NCBI GenBank assembly: GCA_021324415.1
Contig: JAJPJF010000419.1
Location: 1-64,000 of the forward strand
DNA length: 64,000 nucleotides
Source of the DNA: Nostocales cyanobacterium Centralia_MAG_434
Lineage (GTDB): Bacteria; Cyanobacteriota; Cyanobacteriia; Cyanobacteriales; Nostocaceae
Direction of reading: 5' to 3'
Both the position numbers and the translations under genes were made by a program. Of the stretch, positions 55,466-63,797 are shown piece by piece. Under the pieces are notes generated by a model. It had not been told where the DNA came from, did no database searches, and saw only the letters and a list, made by a program, of their open reading frames with translations. Within the stretch, counting starts at the first letter, position 1. Each line of letters begins with the position of its first letter.

Positions 55466-57205
55466 TCAAAAATGTTTATTTCTTTTGTCTGATAGAGAAA
55501 CACTGCCTAGACCTTGAAGAATACCACGACCAATTAAACCTAGACCTCGACCAACGACTTGTGTGAGAATGAAAACAACTCCACTCCCTAAGAGAGAAAA
55601 GAGTGATTGTAAACGAGGTGCGATCGCATCAGCAAACTCTAGGACAAAAGTCACCACAAGTGAGATCCCAGTAAGTTCTGCTAATTCTTGACTACGCGGT
55701 GCGTAAATTGAAACTGTGGCAATACCACGAGGAACAAGTACAAACAGATCATAACGGCTTTCAAAAATTGCCTTGGGCTCTGTGATATAATTCCTAAAGC
55801 GGTATTTCCAAGATAAATTATTTCTAAATCGCTCAACTTCCCGTGTGGAAATCATTTGACGTTTATAAAAATTTTGCTTAATCTCTTCTACATTAGCTAA
55901 TTTGTTGAGTAAGGGCTGTATAACAGCATTAGCTATCTGAATTAACAAGTTTTCCAATATCATCAATCCTTGCTCTTGCGCTTCAAGGCTATGAGCTGAG
56001 TATAAACTATTATCAATGTGTAGGTCTTTTTCAAAGACTAGATAAGAAAATAATTCATGAGTTAAAGGAATTTTGTTCAGGATTTCTGGTTGTACTACTT
56101 CAGTATCTTGTAATAAAAAAGATGCAATTCCTACTTGCGTCTTGTTTACATTTAATCTTGAAAATTTACCAAAAAAATCTGTGGTAGCTCCTCGCCATAC
56201 ATCAATTAAAATATCTTTTTTAATTTCATATAATTGTTGAATATCTAATTGAGAATTAGATACTTCATTTAGAATATCAGTAATTTTTTGAAGGATAATA
56301 TAAAGCAATTCTCGCTTTTTCTCTAATCTTAAAATATCAATTTCCAAAGGTATATTTGTCAAATTTTTTAAATCAAATTGTAGTTTCTGAACACAAGATG
56401 CAAATAACGCTGCCTGTATTGCTTTAGGGCTTACAAGAGAATGAGGCAGACTAGTACTAAGCGAGGAACTTACAGCAGGCAATATTGTAAGCGATGTATT
56501 CTTGCGGCTCTCTATGTCTGGTTTGCTTGGGTTCGGTGAACTCAATATCCTATTGAGAAACCAACGAGCAACTAGCAATTCTCGCCGTTTGCCAGCCAAA
56601 ATTGCTCCTTCAAAGAGTGGCAGTCCAGGAGCTTGTAATTGGGCTGTCACTTTCATCAGGGTAGTATTAATATAATCAGTTCCTGACACTCGTAGACGAT
56701 TTCGCAACCGAGTCAGAGGACGTGAAGGTAATTTTTGTGATTTCCCTGCCTCTTCCCTCTCTTCCCCCTCTACTTTGTCCTGAAACCAATAGGAACGACC
56801 AACCGCAACTTCCTGAATGATGCTAACTAACTCGGCAATAGGAGTACCTTTAGGACAGTAACCATCTACCCCAGCAGCTCTTGCTGCTAAAAGCAGTCCA
56901 TGGTCTTGTACAGAACTTAGAAGCAGCACAGACAAATTTGGGTATTGCGTTTTTAGTTGTTGACAGAGTTGTAATCCAATCTGTTGACTGGAAGTAGAGT
57001 GACTGTTGCCTAGTTCTACAATCACCAAATTCACACCTGAGGCGTTTTGTCTGGCAAGTTCTGCTAAGATTTGTAAAGCAGTAGTGTATGTTTCTGCCTC
57101 CGATACCACTTGCAGCTCGGTGAATTCTTCTAATGCTACCCGTAACCCTAATCGAAAAATAGGATCTGGGTCAACTAACAATAATTTCAAAGGCGTATCA
57201 CTCAT
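55466..57205 (-). CDS. DUF3685 protein with pseudo-receiver domain
   Basis: Protein of 579 residues. Residues 5-135 form a receiver-like domain (LLLVDPDPIFRLGLRVAL), but the phosphoacceptor position in NLVIVELG is Glu64 in place of Asp, and the switch-end Lys lies in GYCPKGTP. So it is probably not regulated by phosphorylation in the usual way. The rest, about 180-575, is the DUF3685 domain found in cyanobacteria, with a hydrophobic segment near 515-565 that could be membrane-bound. Function is unknown. The ATG is at 57205. It lies downstream of the Fur-family gene on the same strand, with short tandem repeats between them. Confidence 0.82.
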   Translation of the reverse strand: MSDTPLKLLLVDPDPIFRLGLRVALEEFTELQVVSEAETYTTALQILAELARQNASGVNLVIVELGNSHSTSSQQIGLQLCQQLKTQYPNLSVLLLSSVQDHGLLLAARAAGVDGYCPKGTPIAELVSIIQEVAVGRSYWFQDKVEGEEREEAGKSQKLPSRPLTRLRNRLRVSGTDYINTTLMKVTAQLQAPGLPLFEGAILAGKRRELLVARWFLNRILSSPNPSKPDIESRKNTSLTILPAVSSSLSTSLPHSLVSPKAIQAALFASCVQKLQFDLKNLTNIPLEIDILRLEKKRELLYIILQKITDILNEVSNSQLDIQQLYEIKKDILIDVWRGATTDFFGKFSRLNVNKTQVGIASFLLQDTEVVQPEILNKIPLTHELFSYLVFEKDLHIDNSLYSAHSLEAQEQGLMILENLLIQIANAVIQPLLNKLANVEEIKQNFYKRQMISTREVERFRNNLSWKYRFRNYITEPKAIFESRYDLFVLVPRGIATVSIYAPRSQELAELTGISLVVTFVLEFADAIAPRLQSLFSLLGSGVVFILTQVVGRGLGLIGRGILQGLGSVSLSDKRNKHF

Positions 57206-57239
57206 CTTTTACCCAGCCATAAGGGAGGGGGAGCAGAGG

Positions 57240-57312
57240 GGCACTAGGAGCAGGGGAGCAGAGGAGGACAAGGAGGACAAGTGGAGCAACTGGCGTAGAC
57301 AAGGAGGACACT
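57240..57312. repeat. purine-rich short tandem repeats
   Basis: Imperfect copies of GGAGGACAA and GGGGAGCAG units between the DUF3685 and Fur-family genes, followed by ATTCCC and TAACTCC-type repeats up to about 57370. Same repeat family as at 23960-24041. No gene. Confidence 0.65.
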
Positions 57313-57387
57313 CTATCATATACCCCATTCCCTACTCCCCATTCCCCATTCATAACTCCTAACTTCTAACTCTCTGTAAGTCAGGCT

Positions 57388-57828
57388 TTAATGTGGTTTA
57401 CGGTAGCCATAAAAATTAATGCTGTAATCAGTAATTCTCACTCCTGTTTGTTCTTCTACTTGGCGGATGACTTCCTCTGGTAGTTGCACATGAACATCTA
57501 GAATTTGATTTGTATCTAGACAATTTACATGGCTGTGAGAATCGCTAATGTTACCGTATAAACGACCGTCACAGCGTTCAATGGACTCAATAATACCTTG
57601 GCTGGATAAAGCTTCTAAATTTTGATACACAGAAGTATGACCGATCGCTTTGCCTTGGTTATTCAAGCGATCATATATCTCTCTAGCAGAAAGATGCTCG
57701 TTTGCATGCCAAAGTAGTTCTAGAATAAAGCGACGCTGACGGCTAACACGCATCCCCAGCATTTGACAACGCTCAAGAGCATCTTCAAGAGAACGGATTG
57801 GTTTTAGAGATACTGCTTGTTTTTGCAT
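57388..57828 (-). CDS. Fur-family transcriptional regulator, PerR/FurC-like
   Basis: Metal-dependent repressor of 146 residues. The winged-helix domain (about 15-95) contains RVSRQRRFILELLW, HLSAREIYDRL and HTSVYQNLEALSSQGII. The dimerisation domain has SDSHSHVNC, holding the His and Cys metal ligands, and ends YSINFYGYRKPH. The paired C-terminal CxxC zinc motifs found in many Fur and Zur proteins are absent. The overall pattern fits the peroxide-sensing PerR/FurC group of cyanobacteria better than FurA or Zur, but I cannot be certain. The ATG is at 57828. It stands alone, with an AT-rich promoter region upstream. Confidence 0.78.
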   Translation of the reverse strand: MQKQAVSLKPIRSLEDALERCQMLGMRVSRQRRFILELLWHANEHLSAREIYDRLNNQGKAIGHTSVYQNLEALSSQGIIESIERCDGRLYGNISDSHSHVNCLDTNQILDVHVQLPEEVIRQVEEQTGVRITDYSINFYGYRKPH

Positions 57829-58220
57829 ATTTAAGTTTTTTAACGAGGGAGTAAATTTTTTCTTTTGAGTGTTTGTTATTGTATATATTTAAAAACTTTT
57901 GACCCTTCTCTTTTCCCACTACCCACACTTTGGTCTTTGATGATTGTGGCATTCACAGATTGACACAAAGTTTTCTTGTGTTGCTTTGCTTTTCCTTAAT
58001 GTAAAACAAACTCATTACCACTTTAGCTTAATTTAATCATAAACGTCCACTTCAAGGCTGAGTTCTTCCCTACAGGAGATGTCAAGCTAATAAAACTCCT
58101 ATTGCGAGGATTCAATTACTGCCTTTCAGGTTTTATTCATTTATATGGCATCAATTACCCAAAGCTGCTAGTCTGAATTGTCGAGCTACCTTCAAATATC
58201 AGTCTGTCGCTTTTGAGCCA
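57829..58220. other. AT-rich divergent promoter region
   Basis: About 390 bp between the Fur-family gene and the divergent CRR6 gene. AT-rich next to the Fur gene, as expected for a promoter, possibly autoregulated. No ORF, hairpin or repeat stands out. Confidence 0.4.
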
Positions 58221-58703
58221 ATGACAATTACGATCGCACTCAATACTGATGTTATTAACAGTTTAGATATTGACCCTGCAGCAACAGTGATTGAAAAGCT
58301 GCTGCAAGAGGGGACAATAGCCTCCCATGAGCAGCAGCTGCGCTTTGAGATTACCTATCCTCTCCAACAAGGAGATCCTCGAGAACTCTCAGAAATTCCA
58401 GAAGTGCGGTTATGGTTTATCCGGTTGGATGCTCGCTATCCTTGGTTACCATTCTTACTAGATTGGAAGGCAGGAGAGTTTGTCCGTTATACTGCTATGC
58501 TCGTACCACACCAGTTTAGTACCAAAGAAGGAATTCAGTACAATCCTGAAGCCTTAGAAATCTTTTTAATGCACAAGCTGTTTATCCTAACTGACTGGTT
58601 ATCAAATCAAGGTCTTCCAAGTAAATCTCGTCTTAAATCAATGGCTCAACTGCTTGGCTATGAGCTAGACGACGCCCTGTTTGAGATGTTTAGCAATAGC
58701 TAG
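58221..58703 (+). CDS. crr6: CRR6-family NdhI maturation factor (DUF1817)
   Basis: Protein of 160 residues of the DUF1817/chlororespiratory reduction 6 family, needed for assembly of the NdhI subunit of the NDH-1 complex in plants and cyanobacteria. LRFEITYPLQQGDPRELSEI, VRLWFIRLDARYPWLPFLLDW and SRLKSMAQLLGYELDDALF are the conserved blocks and are all intact. It is soluble, without a signal peptide, and of normal length. The ATG is at 58221. With ndhL at 45573 it is the second NDH-1-related gene in the window, but the two are unlinked. Confidence 0.85.
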   Translation: MTITIALNTDVINSLDIDPAATVIEKLLQEGTIASHEQQLRFEITYPLQQGDPRELSEIPEVRLWFIRLDARYPWLPFLLDWKAGEFVRYTAMLVPHQFSTKEGIQYNPEALEIFLMHKLFILTDWLSNQGLPSKSRLKSMAQLLGYELDDALFEMFSNS

Positions 58704-58777
58704 CAGTTAGGAGTTAGGAATAGGGAGTGGGGAACTCGGGGCATAGGGCATAGGGCATAGGGCATAGGATATATAAA

Positions 58778-58818
58778 GTATCCTCCTTGTCTCCCTTGTC
58801 TCCCTTGTCTCCCCTGGT
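58778..58818. repeat. pyrimidine-rich short tandem repeats
   Basis: Copies of CTCCCTTGT, the complement of the 9-base unit seen at 23960-24041. They follow a run of GGGCATA repeats at 58739-58765. Together they fill the gap between CRR6 and the next gene. Confidence 0.7.
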
Positions 58819-58851
58819 GCCCCTCTGCTTACCTAAATGTATCAACTTAAC

Positions 58852-59700
58852 TTAGCTAGTCCGGTATATGAGGTTTAATGCAGTGTTAAAAACATATTCG
58901 ACTGCTTTAGATTGGCTAGGTAATGCTGTCAGCCAAATACGATAATCGTTATATTCTAAAATTAAGTTTGCTATATCATCAATTTTAATTTGATGAAGAA
59001 CATTGGATTGGGCTAATTCAAAATCCTTCAAGTTTCCACCCAATCTTATAACTTTTTGTGCAGCTTGAATAAATCCATTTATAACAGATATCATATACTC
59101 TTTTCCTGCGCCTTCTGTAAAAATAGGTGAGGCTTTCAAGGCTTTTAACTCTTCCAAAATAAGAGAAGCAATTTGTTCTTTTTCTGGAGTATTCCAATAT
59201 GTAGGAAGTCTTATATCTAAATGTTCGTCTTGAATATATTGATATTGAAAATATTCATTAATATTTACAGTTCTTTGAATTAGCTTTTGACCTGAAAAGA
59301 GTTTTTTTATAGGATTTAAACTTGTGTCAATAGATAGGTCTCGGAATACTTTTTCCTCACCTTCTGGACATTCATATACAACATAAGTCCAAAGTCCTGG
59401 ATTTTCTGTATCAGTACTTTCAGCTTGATAAAAAGTAATTGTACTGTCTTCTACACACTCAAAATATGCACTTTTGATATCACTAGATTGGAAGAAGTCT
59501 GTTTTTTTAGATGATTGAATAATTTTTCTAAAAAGTCCGGTGATATGATAGCTCTGGCTTTGTACTTGAATAAAACGTTTTCTGTTGCTAATAAAACTGT
59601 GTAACCGAATTACCATTGATCTTTCCTTTTTGTATAGTTCATCGCTTTTTTTAGATGCACCAGCCTTAAAGTAAGAGCGAAATGAAGAAACACAGAACAT
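58852..59700 (-). CDS. hypothetical protein of unknown family
   Basis: I do not recognise this protein of about 282 residues. I take the ATG at 59700; a GTG at 59715 and a Met codon at about residue 29 (VIRLHSFISN follows) are alternatives. The sequence is mixed alpha/beta in character, with an acidic stretch DSTITFYQAESTDTENPG and a helical C-terminal third. No signal peptide or membrane segment is visible. Its DNA is AT-rich relative to CRR6 and gmhB on either side. No neighbour suggests a role. Confidence 0.6.
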   Translation of the reverse strand: MFCVSSFRSYFKAGASKKSDELYKKERSMVIRLHSFISNRKRFIQVQSQSYHITGLFRKIIQSSKKTDFFQSSDIKSAYFECVEDSTITFYQAESTDTENPGLWTYVVYECPEGEEKVFRDLSIDTSLNPIKKLFSGQKLIQRTVNINEYFQYQYIQDEHLDIRLPTYWNTPEKEQIASLILEELKALKASPIFTEGAGKEYMISVINGFIQAAQKVIRLGGNLKDFELAQSNVLHQIKIDDIANLILEYNDYRIWLTALPSQSKAVEYVFNTALNLIYRTS

Positions 59701-59961
59701 AGCATTCAGATCCACTTATGAGCGAATCACACTCAATCAGATGAGCTGTAAGTCATAGACACGACACAGCAGTCACCACCCTTGCTGTACTGAGGCTGAT
59801 AATCTTCGTTTTAGCCTAAATTTTCTGCTTTGTCGTTAATTCACTTCTAGACACATATAGCTTTCCCAAAAAATTTTACAAAATAACAAGCTACAAGTAG
59901 TTTTTCATCAATAATCTTTTTTTTCCGCAAAATTTTAATCAATTCAAGAATTGGTAGTAGC

Positions 59962-59990
59962 TAAAATCCACCATCTTAAGGTGGATTTTA
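59962..59990 (-). terminator. hairpin after gmhB
   Basis: Perfect 11-bp stem TAAAATCCACC (59962-59972) with its complement (59980-59990) and a 7-base loop, 22 bases past the gmhB stop. The stem ends in TTTTA on the minus strand, so it is a likely terminator for the GT9-gmhB pair. The rest of the 59716-60011 gap shows nothing else. Confidence 0.6.
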
Positions 59991-60011
59991 TAAAATAAGG
60001 CTTGTGATTAG

Positions 60012-60602
60012 TTAGTAATCACCTAGTTGAGGCAAAATCCAGGCGACAGCTGCAGCTAAATCTTTAGCGATGTAATCTGGTTTTGTATGGTGTTGGTACT
60101 CACCAGCTAGAACACGATCACCATAACCAGTTTGTACCAAAATGCCTACACAACCAGCATTGTGTGCCATATCTACATCCGTTGCTTTATCACCCACCAT
60201 AAAGCTGCTGCTTAGATCCAAATCATGTTCCCATGCAGCAGCCACCAACATTCCCGTATTGGGTTTGCGCCAAGTGGACCACCGAGTATATGCTGGGTTT
60301 TTACCGCCTTCTGGAGGGCTGAGGTACGGACAGTAGTAAAGTGCATCTAACTTTGCTCCAGCCTCTTTTAGCAGTAAGTGACAAAGCCGATGATGTAAAG
60401 CTTGAACATGACTGTCTGAGTAATAGCCTCTAGCTGGTCCAGACTGGTTGGATACCAAACAGCAAAATATTTGATGATCATTTAACTGACGTAATGACTG
60501 TGCAACTCCAGGTATGAGATGTAAATCTTCTACCTTGTGAATGTAGCCAGCTTCGACATTTAACACACCATCACGGTCAAGGAAAACTGCCGATCTAGCC
60601 AC
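60012..60602 (-). CDS. gmhB: GmhB-like heptose-bisphosphate phosphatase (HAD)
   Basis: HAD-superfamily phosphatase of 196 residues like GmhB, which makes D-glycero-D-manno-heptose-1-phosphate for surface polysaccharide. The nucleophile and acid are Asp9 and Asp11 in FLDRDGVLNVE. VSNQSGPARGY and the metal-binding MVGDKATDVDMA are intact. The zinc loop is odd: only Cys91 of the usual four ligands remains, as CPYL, and the CxCRKP position reads STWRKP. Some members lack zinc, so activity may be kept. The start is a GTG at 60602, overlapping the GT9 stop by 8 bp, so translation is coupled. Specificity (alpha or beta bisphosphate) cannot be told. Confidence 0.82.
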   Translation of the reverse strand: MARSAVFLDRDGVLNVEAGYIHKVEDLHLIPGVAQSLRQLNDHQIFCCLVSNQSGPARGYYSDSHVQALHHRLCHLLLKEAGAKLDALYYCPYLSPPEGGKNPAYTRWSTWRKPNTGMLVAAAWEHDLDLSSSFMVGDKATDVDMAHNAGCVGILVQTGYGDRVLAGEYQHHTKPDYIAKDLAAAVAWILPQLGDY

Positions 60603-61560
60603 CCCAGATTTTCTCCAACACAGCTTTAGGTGAAATATCTCTCATTTGGCCTGTTGAGGATTTGATAGCAATGAATTTGTCGCTTTTAGGCAATAGCTTT
60701 GCTGGGTCGGTGGGACCAAACAAGGCGATAGTGTAAGTCTGTACTGCCACGCTTAAGTGCATTGGTGCACTGTCAGTACATAACATGAGATTTGCCCCAG
60801 CAATGATCGCTGCTAACTTTCCAACATCTTCTGGGGAAGTGATCCTAATTTCGGGTGCAGCCTGCTTAAGACTACTGACAAGCTCTTGATCATCTGGTCC
60901 CTGAATAACAACTACGGGGATATCCGGCTGCGTGTTTTGAATTCCTTGAATAATTTGTAGCCAATTCTCGACAGGATAAATTTTGTCTAGACCCTTACGC
61001 TTAGCAAGTTGACTAGAACCACCGTGAATCAGAATGTAGCCACTCTCCTTAACTAGCAACCTTTGTTGTTCCTTGTCTGCCCATTCAATATCTTGTTTGG
61101 GAATCTTGATGGCTAACTCAGGACATGGAGAGTTAATACCCAGTCCCTTTAGTAAATCGTGATACATAGCAGCAGCATACTGCTGTGTTTTCAAGGGAAC
61201 TGAATTGGTGAGAAAAACAGATCCTCGACCTCGATAACCAATACGTATCGGAATTCCAGTAAGCCAGAGCAAAAGACCTACTAACCAGCTTTGCCCCAGA
61301 GCAATAGCGACATCGTACTCGCGTTCACGAATGATGCCTACTAAATTCGCCCAATCTGCCAAGCTGTTACGATCTTTGAAATCGAATGTTAATACGTCTT
61401 GCTCTTTGACTGATCTACTGACCCGGTAAGCAGCCTTTGACCGGGGTTCTACAACAACATTTATCTGAGCGTTGGGGTAATAGCGCTTCAGGTCGTCTAG
61501 AGTAGGAAAAAAGAGAATTTGGTCGCCTATTCCGCCAGGGACAAGGGCTACTACTCGCAT
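60595..61560 (-). CDS. glycosyltransferase family 9 (heptosyltransferase-like)
   Basis: GT9-family enzyme of 321 residues with a GT-B fold. The N-terminal VVALVPGGIGDQILFFPTLDDLKR and the C-terminal LMLCTDSAPMHLSVAVQTYTIALFGPTDPAKL are diagnostic. GT9 enzymes transfer heptose from ADP-heptose onto lipopolysaccharide-type acceptors. Its 8-bp overlap with a gmhB-like gene fits a heptose pathway, in which GmhB supplies the precursor. Only part of the pathway is seen here; gmhA, hldE and hldD are not in the window. The ATG is at 61560. It is divergent from ispD. Confidence 0.87.
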   Translation of the reverse strand: MRVVALVPGGIGDQILFFPTLDDLKRYYPNAQINVVVEPRSKAAYRVSRSVKEQDVLTFDFKDRNSLADWANLVGIIREREYDVAIALGQSWLVGLLLWLTGIPIRIGYRGRGSVFLTNSVPLKTQQYAAAMYHDLLKGLGINSPCPELAIKIPKQDIEWADKEQQRLLVKESGYILIHGGSSQLAKRKGLDKIYPVENWLQIIQGIQNTQPDIPVVVIQGPDDQELVSSLKQAAPEIRITSPEDVGKLAAIIAGANLMLCTDSAPMHLSVAVQTYTIALFGPTDPAKLLPKSDKFIAIKSSTGQMRDISPKAVLEKIWGG

Positions 61561-61767
61561 AATATTTATTTACGCTTACTCGCTCCCTATTTTAGGGGAA
61601 GATAGGGATTTAGAATGAGGAATTGTTGATAGTTAGTAGTGAAGAATTTAGTAGTTAATGGTACTTTTTGGCACCTAACTCCTAAATGCCAGTTGCGACA
61701 AGTCGGTAAACCCGGCTAACGCAGTGGCTTCTCCTAACTCCTAACTAGTATAGAGTCGAGGAAGGCT

Positions 61768-62457
61768 GTGCACTTATTAATTCCAGCTGCAGGAATGGGA
61801 AAAAGAATGGGGAGTGATCGCAATAAACTCCTACTAACACTGAGAGATCAACCAATTATCAGTTGGACACTCAAAGCTGCTGAAGCAGCGCATGAAATTA
61901 CTTGGATAGGAATTATCTCTCAACCAACCGACTGGCCAGACTTCAAAGTCATTTTAGCTCAACAGCAGTTGACTAAGCCCGTGGAGTTGATTCAAGGGGG
62001 CTCCACTCGTCAAGAGTCAGTTTATAATGGTCTACAGGCACTACCAGACTCTACCAAGCAAGTCCTAATTCATGATGGCGCAAGGTGTCTTGCTACAGCA
62101 AATTTATTAGACAGGTGTGCTCATGCGCTGCGCCAAAGTTCTGGTTTGATTGCTGCTGTACCTGTTAAGGACACAATCAAGGTTGTAGGTAAAAATGGCA
62201 TAGTTCAAAGCACACCTGACCGAAGTCAACTCTGGGCTGCGCAAACTCCCCAAGGATTTGATGTTGGCTTATTGAAACAGTGCCATGCCGAAGCTGTCCG
62301 TCAGGGTTGGGAAGTGACTGATGATGCTGCTTTGTTTGAAAGGTGCGGCTTGCATGTACAAATTGTTGAGGGTGAGGAGACAAATCTGAAGGTGACTACT
62401 CCACAAGACTTAGCAATTGCGGAGTTCATTCTCAAAACTCGACTAGGTGAAGAATAA
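61768..62457 (+). CDS. ispD: 2-C-methyl-D-erythritol 4-phosphate cytidylyltransferase
   Basis: IspD, 229 residues, the third step of the MEP isoprenoid pathway: joins CTP and MEP to give CDP-ME. The nucleotide-binding loop LIPAAGMGKRMGSDRNKLLL with its Arg and Lys is intact, as are VLIHDGARCL near residue 104 and AAQTPQGFDVGLL near 164. The start is GTG at 61768, right after a GAGGAAGG ribosome binding site, and the first residues (HLLIPAAG) match family starts. Normal length. The gene appears alone, followed by scpB 100 bp downstream. Confidence 0.94.
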   Translation: MHLLIPAAGMGKRMGSDRNKLLLTLRDQPIISWTLKAAEAAHEITWIGIISQPTDWPDFKVILAQQQLTKPVELIQGGSTRQESVYNGLQALPDSTKQVLIHDGARCLATANLLDRCAHALRQSSGLIAAVPVKDTIKVVGKNGIVQSTPDRSQLWAAQTPQGFDVGLLKQCHAEAVRQGWEVTDDAALFERCGLHVQIVEGEETNLKVTTPQDLAIAEFILKTRLGEE

Positions 62458-62558
62458 TTGACAGGGTGAGGTAAATAAATATTTGTATCGATTGTGGAGC
62501 TTGAATGATTGACCAAGGAATGGTATGATCCCACACACTCATTATTTGTCCTTGACTA

Positions 62559-63086
62559 ATGATCATAATGAATGCAGCGACTAAGATAGAAGCTATTCTC
62601 TACTTAAAGGGTAAGCCACTGTCGATCAGTGAAATTGCTGAATATGCCGCCTGCGATCGCAATACTGTTGAGGAAGGCTTAATTGAATTAATAGACGAGT
62701 ATGCCCGTCGAGATAGTGCTCTAGAGATTGTAGAAACCCCAAACGGTTACAGTCTACAACTAAGGTCAGATTTTCATGACTTAGTGCAAACTCTCATTCC
62801 AGTGGAATTGGGTGTAGGTGCATTACGGACTCTAGCAGCGATCGCTCTCCATAGTCCCATCCTTCAAACTGATTTGATCGACCTGCGTGGTTCTGGAGCA
62901 TATCAACATGTCCAAGAACTCGTCTCTCTGGGTTTGGTCAAAAAACGTCGTGATAATGATTCTCGCTCCTACTCTCTACAGGTAACACCTAAATTTCATC
63001 AATATTTCCAAATAGAACAACTTCCCCAACCTTTTTCCGCCCCACAGCAGCAACAGTTAGAACTTGAGTTACAATCAGAACCATAG
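62559..63086 (+). CDS. scpB: segregation and condensation protein B
   Basis: ScpB, 175 residues, a subunit of the SMC-ScpAB condensin complex for chromosome segregation. Two winged-helix domains are expected; KIEAILYLKGKPLSISEIAE near the start, LQTDLIDLRGSGAYQHVQEL and LGLVKKRR are the identifying blocks. The final ~25 residues are Gln/Pro-rich. ATGs at 62559 and 62568 are both possible starts; the first is annotated. scpA and smc are not in the window. It probably shares a transcript with ispD or has its own promoter in the 100-bp gap. Confidence 0.9.
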   Translation: MIIMNAATKIEAILYLKGKPLSISEIAEYAACDRNTVEEGLIELIDEYARRDSALEIVETPNGYSLQLRSDFHDLVQTLIPVELGVGALRTLAAIALHSPILQTDLIDLRGSGAYQHVQELVSLGLVKKRRDNDSRSYSLQVTPKFHQYFQIEQLPQPFSAPQQQQLELELQSEP

Positions 63087-63208
63087 AGAAAATAACTTCC
63101 ACTCCCTTCTATTGCGGAATCCTAGACCTCCAGAGAGAGGTAGTATGTATGCCTTACTCGGCTACTATGGTTTAGAGTAGAATTAGCCACTCAGCTAAAA
63201 AATTGCCA

Positions 63209-63556
63209 ATGGTGTTTGATCCTGACTTTTTGAATGACAATCCTGAAGAACACCCTAACCAGCTGCTTTCTGATCACTTTGAGGAACAACATAATCAGTT
63301 GCTCAAATATCTACAGCATCAACCTCCTGAGGTTCTAGCCCGTGTTGCTCAGTCTGTTAGCCCTGAAATCAAACAAATCATTTCGCAAAACGTCCAAGGG
63401 CTTGTGGGCATGCTACCTACAGAGAGTTTTAACGTGCAAATTACAACAGATCGAGATAACCTGGCTGGTCTTTTAGCATCAGCAATGATGACCGGGTATT
63501 TCTTACGCCAGATGGAACAGAGGATGCATCTGGATCATTTGAACAATAATCACTAG
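63209..63556 (+). CDS. DUF760 family protein
   Basis: Small soluble protein of 115 residues of the DUF760 family, found in cyanobacteria and plastids. LLKYLQHQPPEVLARVAQSV followed by PEIKQIISQNVQGLVGMLP and FNVQITTDRDNLAGLLASAM are the conserved stretches. No membrane segment is predicted. The ATG at 63209 is preferred over a TTG two codons before. Function is unknown. It lies downstream of scpB on the same strand. Confidence 0.83.
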   Translation: MVFDPDFLNDNPEEHPNQLLSDHFEEQHNQLLKYLQHQPPEVLARVAQSVSPEIKQIISQNVQGLVGMLPTESFNVQITTDRDNLAGLLASAMMTGYFLRQMEQRMHLDHLNNNH

Positions 63557-63797
63557 TCTTTGGTCTTTAGTCTTTCGTTGTTAACAGGGAATGGGGAACA
63601 GGCAACTCTTAACAGGGAAATCCCCTATTCCCACCCCCGAAGAGCATGGTCATTAGTTCATTGTCTTTGATAAATTTAATCATCAATGAACGCTAGTTGC
63701 TACAAACCGGGCAACCCGGACCCCAGTCGCCCCAGGAGGGTTTTGCCCTCCTGCAACGCTGACTGTCCAACGCCTTAGCACTCCCAAGGAGCAAGGA
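63557..63797. other. intergenic region with repeats and a hairpin
   Basis: Contains ACAGGGAA-type repeats near 63583-63630 and a hairpin with 8-bp arms CAGGAGGG (63733-63740) and CCCTCCTG (63746-63753). The hairpin lies 45 bases past the stop of the minus-strand HtrA-like gene and may mark its 3' end. No gene. Confidence 0.5.
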
